From Pirellulaceae bacterium (GTDB taxonomy: Bacteria; Planctomycetota; Planctomycetia; Pirellulales; Pirellulaceae): DNA of 8,798 nt. A program made the position numbers and the translations under genes. Numbering within the stretch: the first letter of the stretch is position 1; every line of letters starts with the position of its first letter. The notes beneath the pieces are model-generated. The model saw only the letters and a program-made list of their open reading frames with translations, was not told where the DNA came from and searched no databases. Shown here piece after piece: positions 6,815 to 8,798 of this stretch. The DNA is taken from positions 1 to 8,798 of the forward strand of contig JASLRF010000131.1 of assembly GCA_030744095.1 (NCBI GenBank). The letters are read 5' to 3'.

Positions 6815-7225
6815 TACGGCGATAATTTCAACGGACGTGCGAGCTTGGTGCCGAAGTTCGACCAGGCGTTTGCGGCCATCGTTGAGGATCTGGCCGCAAG
6901 CGGACTGTTGGACCACGTGCTGGTGGTTGCGATGAGCGAATTCGGACGGACGCCGCGCATTAGCGGGCACATCGGTCGAGACCACTGGCCTGAAGTCTGG
7001 TCGTTGGCGATGGCTGGGTGCAATGTCAGGCGCGGAATTGCCGTCGGCCAAACCAACGCACAAGGCACTTGGGTCGAATCCGATCAACACGATATCGGGC
7101 ACATGTTTCACACTTGGTTCAAGGCGCTGGGCATTGATCCCGAGCACACCGAGTACGACAACCAAGGTCAACCGTTGCCGATCGCGCATGGCGACTGTGG
7201 CGCGATCAAGGAATTATTGAGTTAA
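6815..7225 (+). pseudogene. C-terminal remnant of a DUF1501 gene
   Basis: The readable frame ends at the TAA at 7223-7225 and resembles only the last 130-140 residues of DUF1501 proteins, which are usually over 400 residues long and Tat-exported. Recognisable pieces in order are GDNFN, LVPKFDQAFAAIVEDL, the SEFGRTPRI motif, GRDHWPEVWSLAMAG, a V-G-x-T-x-x-x-G turn and a late ALGIDP segment. DUF1501 belongs to the alkaline-phosphatase-like clan. The remnant lacks the signal peptide and most of the fold. The only initiation codons are a TTG at 6845 and a GTG at 6848, with no clear ribosome binding site. The retained part has no frameshift or stop, so the loss may be recent. It probably arose when the neighbouring enolase-superfamily region was inserted or rearranged; this is inference. 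Residual expression of a short protein cannot be excluded. Confidence 0.75.
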
Positions 7226-7325
7226 GCAATGCCATAGATATCCGATCGTTCCCTCAATATGGACCAATGGTCAATGATACACCAAGCCGACGCATGATCG
7301 TGTTGCAGGGGCAGACCGGATCTAC
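7226..7325. other. Non-coding spacer between the DUF1501 remnant and repeat copy B
   Basis: No gene or strong hairpin is seen. GACC and GGTC flank AAT as a short inverted repeat at 7261-7271, too small to interpret. A 78-codon minus-strand frame (7458-7222) runs across this spacer and the repeat but resembles no known family and is not supported by repeat copy A, where indels change its frame. Confidence 0.45.
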
Positions 7326-7437
7326 TGTCAAGACTAAGAATTAGGGTTGTCGAGCCTGAATGTCGTGGTTCTCCGCGAACCAAACGTTTTGATTGCGGAT
7401 CAACGACTATCTCGCCAGGCGACCATTCCTCTTCAAC
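7326..7437 (+). repeat. Direct repeat copy B (about 113 bp)
   Basis: This is the second copy of the block at 5111-5224, in the same orientation. Its hairpins are better formed. GGTTC at 7367-7371 pairs with 7377-7381 over a 5-nt loop, and TTGAT at 7389-7393 pairs with 7399-7403 over a 5-nt loop. Like copy A it lies where a plus-strand gene (the DUF1501 remnant) and a minus-strand gene (the dehydrogenase) converge. Identity to copy A stops sharply on both sides. Confidence 0.9.
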
Positions 7438-7507
7438 CCTAGAATCGAGAATTGACACAGACTAGAAGACTTGTATCAGGTTCTTCTTTACCAATGAGTC
7501 ACACGTT

Positions 7508-7533
7508 GTGGGCTGGTCTCCCGACCGGCCCAC
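7508..7533. repeat. Strong GC-rich hairpin (11-bp stem, 4-nt loop)
   Basis: GTGGGCTGGTC at 7508-7518 pairs with 7523-7533 through ten Watson-Crick pairs and one G-T wobble, with a TCCC loop. It lies past the 3' end of the minus-strand dehydrogenase gene. No T-run follows on either strand. It could be a REP-like element or a Rho-assisted or protective 3' structure. Confidence 0.6.
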
Positions 7534-7556
7534 GTCGGCGGAGCCTTGCAGGGTCG

Positions 7557-7573
7557 CACGGCCGTAGGCCGTG
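7557..7573. terminator. Perfect 7-bp hairpin just after the dehydrogenase gene
   Basis: CACGGCC at 7557-7563 pairs perfectly with GGCCGTG at 7567-7573 around a GTA loop. It starts 13 nt past the dehydrogenase stop on the minus strand, a usual place for a transcription end. It lacks a following T-run in that direction; an AATTTAA stretch lies on the plus-strand side. It may form one unit with the hairpin at 7508-7533. Confidence 0.4.
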
Positions 7574-7586
7574 AATTTAAGACGCA

Positions 7587-8654
7587 CTAAACGCCCGACT
7601 CGACATGTTCAAGCACGGCGGATGCCGCCTCGCGCGTGGTCAGTGCCCCCCCCAAATCAATGGTATGGGATCCACTGGCCATGGTCCGCTCTACAGCGCG
7701 ACGAATTCGTTCCGCCGCGTCGTTCAACTCCAGATGATCCAACATCATCGCAGCACTTAAAATGGCGGCGATTGGATTGGCAACTCCCTGGCCGGCAATA
7801 TCGGGCGCCGAACCGTGCACAGGTTCGAACATCGATGGTGCCGTCCGATCGGGATTGGTATTGGTGCTCGGGGCCAGCCCCAGGCCACCGCCAATAATCC
7901 CGCCCAGATCAGTCAACAAGTCGCCGAACAGATTTGAAGCCACAATCACGTCGAAGTGTTCGGGCCTGCGCACCATGTTCATCACCGCGGCGTCACAATG
8001 TTGCCGATCAACTTCGACGTCAGGAAACTCAGGTGCGAGCTCTTCAAATATCTCGTCCCACATGACATATGAGAATCGTTGTGCATTTGACTTCGTGATC
8101 ATCGTCAAATGCCGGCGACGACGTTGGGCCATGGCAAACCCGTACCGTAAGATCCGTTCGACGCCACGGCGAGTGTGCGAGGCGGTTTGCACTGCGACCT
8201 CGCCGGCCTGCCCCTGCTTGAAGCGACCGCCAATGTTGACATATTCGCCTTCGGAGTTTTCACGAATCACGACAAAGTCAATGTGTTGAGGGCCTTTGTC
8301 AGCGAGAACGCTTTTGACGCCTGGCAGAAGCTTCGCCGGTCGGACACAGGCGTACTGGTCAAACGTCTGACGAATCTCGACCAGCGGTGCCAACGTGATG
8401 TGATCGGGCAGCTTCTCCGGCCAGCCGACGGCACCCAGGAGGATCGCATCGAAAGGCCGCAAAATGTCAATGAAATCTCTCGGTACGACATGACCATGCT
8501 GCTCCCAATAGCTGAAGCCCCACGGTAACATCGTCAGATTCAGCGCGAACGACCCATCCAGTTTCGATACGGCTTGCAGGACGCGCACCGCTTCGTCAGT
8601 GACTTCCGGCCCAATTCCATCGCCAGGATAGACGGCAATATCAAGGGTTCTCAT
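7587..8654 (-). CDS. Tartrate/D-malate dehydrogenase-type NAD-dependent decarboxylating dehydrogenase
   Basis: The protein has 355 residues, a normal length for the isocitrate/isopropylmalate dehydrogenase superfamily, with no signal peptide, so it is cytoplasmic. Visible motifs are PGDGIGPE (10-17), LGAVGWP (73-79), PDHITL, FDQYACVRP (98-106), RENSEGEY (131-138), TKSNA (187-191), CDAA (220-223) and NLFGDLLTDLGG (241-252). The last third has MFEPVHGSAPDIAG (275-288) and GVANPIAA. Expected catalytic Tyr138 and Lys188 and metal ligands Asp221, Asp245 and Asp249 are all present. Asp285 after HGSAP indicates NAD rather than NADP. The GAVGWP-PDHITL pair and the FDQY-VRP segment favour the tartrate dehydrogenase/D-malate dehydrogenase (decarboxylating) branch over LeuB. 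The substrate could be D-malate, tartrate or a related 2-hydroxyacid. Start supported by GAGG (8662-8665 on the plus strand as CCTC), seven bases before the ATG. No leu genes are adjacent, which also argues against a leucine-pathway role. Confidence 0.92.
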   Translation of the reverse strand: MRTLDIAVYPGDGIGPEVTDEAVRVLQAVSKLDGSFALNLTMLPWGFSYWEQHGHVVPRDFIDILRPFDAILLGAVGWPEKLPDHITLAPLVEIRQTFDQYACVRPAKLLPGVKSVLADKGPQHIDFVVIRENSEGEYVNIGGRFKQGQAGEVAVQTASHTRRGVERILRYGFAMAQRRRRHLTMITKSNAQRFSYVMWDEIFEELAPEFPDVEVDRQHCDAAVMNMVRRPEHFDVIVASNLFGDLLTDLGGIIGGGLGLAPSTNTNPDRTAPSMFEPVHGSAPDIAGQGVANPIAAILSAAMMLDHLELNDAAERIRRAVERTMASGSHTIDLGGALTTREAASAVLEHVESGV

Positions 8655-8798
8655 TCCAGATCCTCAAGTGGTTTGGTCTCGGGTCGTCCAATGCTGACAC
8701 GCTGTCTCATCTGATTGAACAATGAACAGGCATGACGAGGAAGACACTGGCACTGTCAAACATGGGCTGCAGGATACCAAGTGCCGCAATCCAACAGT
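8655..8798. other. Upstream region of the dehydrogenase gene, window edge
   Basis: Besides the ribosome binding site, nothing is firmly supported. On the minus strand a 29-codon hydrophobic frame runs in from the window edge and stops at 8709-8707. It could be the end of a gene lying outside, or chance. A plus-strand ATG at 8732 is also open to the edge. Confidence 0.4.

Larger units (their letters stand above)
7438..7586. other. Non-coding spacer between repeat copy B and the dehydrogenase gene
   Basis: No gene is seen. The first half (7438-7500) is AT-richer and featureless. The second half holds the two GC-rich hairpins listed separately, joined by a 23-nt stretch. Confidence 0.5.

Noticed and set aside
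5111..7437. Direct repeats as integron attC sites
   Set aside because: I could not find paired core sites of the RYYYAAC and GTTRRRY type at the expected ends, and no integrase is in the window.
5111..7437. Bracketed region as an insertion sequence
   Set aside because: The repeats are direct rather than terminally inverted, far longer than a target duplication, and no transposase is encoded between them.
7222..7458. Minus-strand frame of 78 codons running through repeat copy B
   Set aside because: The indels in copy A break the same frame, and the spacer part has no family likeness. The repeat is better explained as non-coding.
7587..8654. Dehydrogenase as LeuB of leucine biosynthesis
   Set aside because: The superfamily fits, but the GAVGWP, PDHITL and FDQY-VRP segments fit the tartrate/D-malate branch better, and no leu genes are adjacent.
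8731..8759. TTGACA on the minus strand (8759-8754) as a promoter for the dehydrogenase gene
   Set aside because: No acceptable -10 box at 16, 17 or 18 bp; the hexamers there match poorly.
8707..8796. C-terminal end of another minus-strand gene entering from the window edge
   Set aside because: Only 29 codons are visible; a second minus-strand frame is open even longer and no motif decides between them.
8732..8798. Start of a divergent plus-strand gene at the ATG at 8732
   Set aside because: Only about 22 codons are visible, with no convincing ribosome binding site or family signal.

Overview
The window looks like a piece of a Planctomycetota chromosome, most likely from the Rhodopirellula/Pirellulales group. 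This is inferred from gene content, not from a marker gene: a secretin-N-module protein without a barrel, an exported EF-hand/P-domain protein, a Tat-exported enolase-superfamily protein, and a DUF1501 remnant. Gene packing is loose, with structured intergenic spaces. No rRNA, tRNA, CRISPR array, transposase or integrase was seen.

Layout. (1) Positions 1-225 are a leader with a weak promoter candidate. (2) Positions 226-4986 are a two-gene plus-strand operon with a 21-nt gap. The first gene encodes a 916-residue envelope protein with about seven NolW/secretin_N-like modules and no secretin barrel. The second encodes a 662-residue exported protein with seven EF-hand loops, a proprotein-convertase P-domain and a charged tail made of exactly twelve hexapeptide repeats. 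Both proteins also carry the same kind of RPQ/RPE pentapeptide repeat near their C-terminal ends. (3) Positions 4987-5263 hold three hairpins and the first copy of a direct repeat of about 113 bp. (4) Positions 5264-6661, minus strand, encode a Tat-exported enolase-superfamily (mandelate racemase/MLE-like) protein with a possible promoter and operator palindrome. (5) Positions 6815-7225, plus strand, are the last part of a DUF1501 gene whose 5' two thirds are missing. (6) Positions 7226-7586 hold the second direct-repeat copy and two strong GC-rich hairpins. (7) Positions 7587-8654, minus strand, encode a complete NAD-type decarboxylating dehydrogenase of the tartrate/D-malate dehydrogenase family. 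(8) Positions 8655-8798 are its leader and the edge of the window.

How the parts may work together. The operon probably makes two envelope or secreted partner proteins: one multi-module scaffold and one calcium-binding protein. The enolase-superfamily protein and the tartrate/D-malate-type dehydrogenase lie on the same strand and could both act on hydroxy-acids or acid sugars, but the link is only positional.

The most unusual structure is the pair of direct repeats at 5111-5224 and 7326-7437. They are identical at 106 of 110 aligned positions and bracket the enolase-superfamily gene plus the DUF1501 remnant. Each copy lies where a plus-strand gene and a minus-strand gene converge. The two length differences between copies fall in the loops of predicted hairpins. 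This could be a dispersed structured repeat, or the borders of an inserted or duplicated module.
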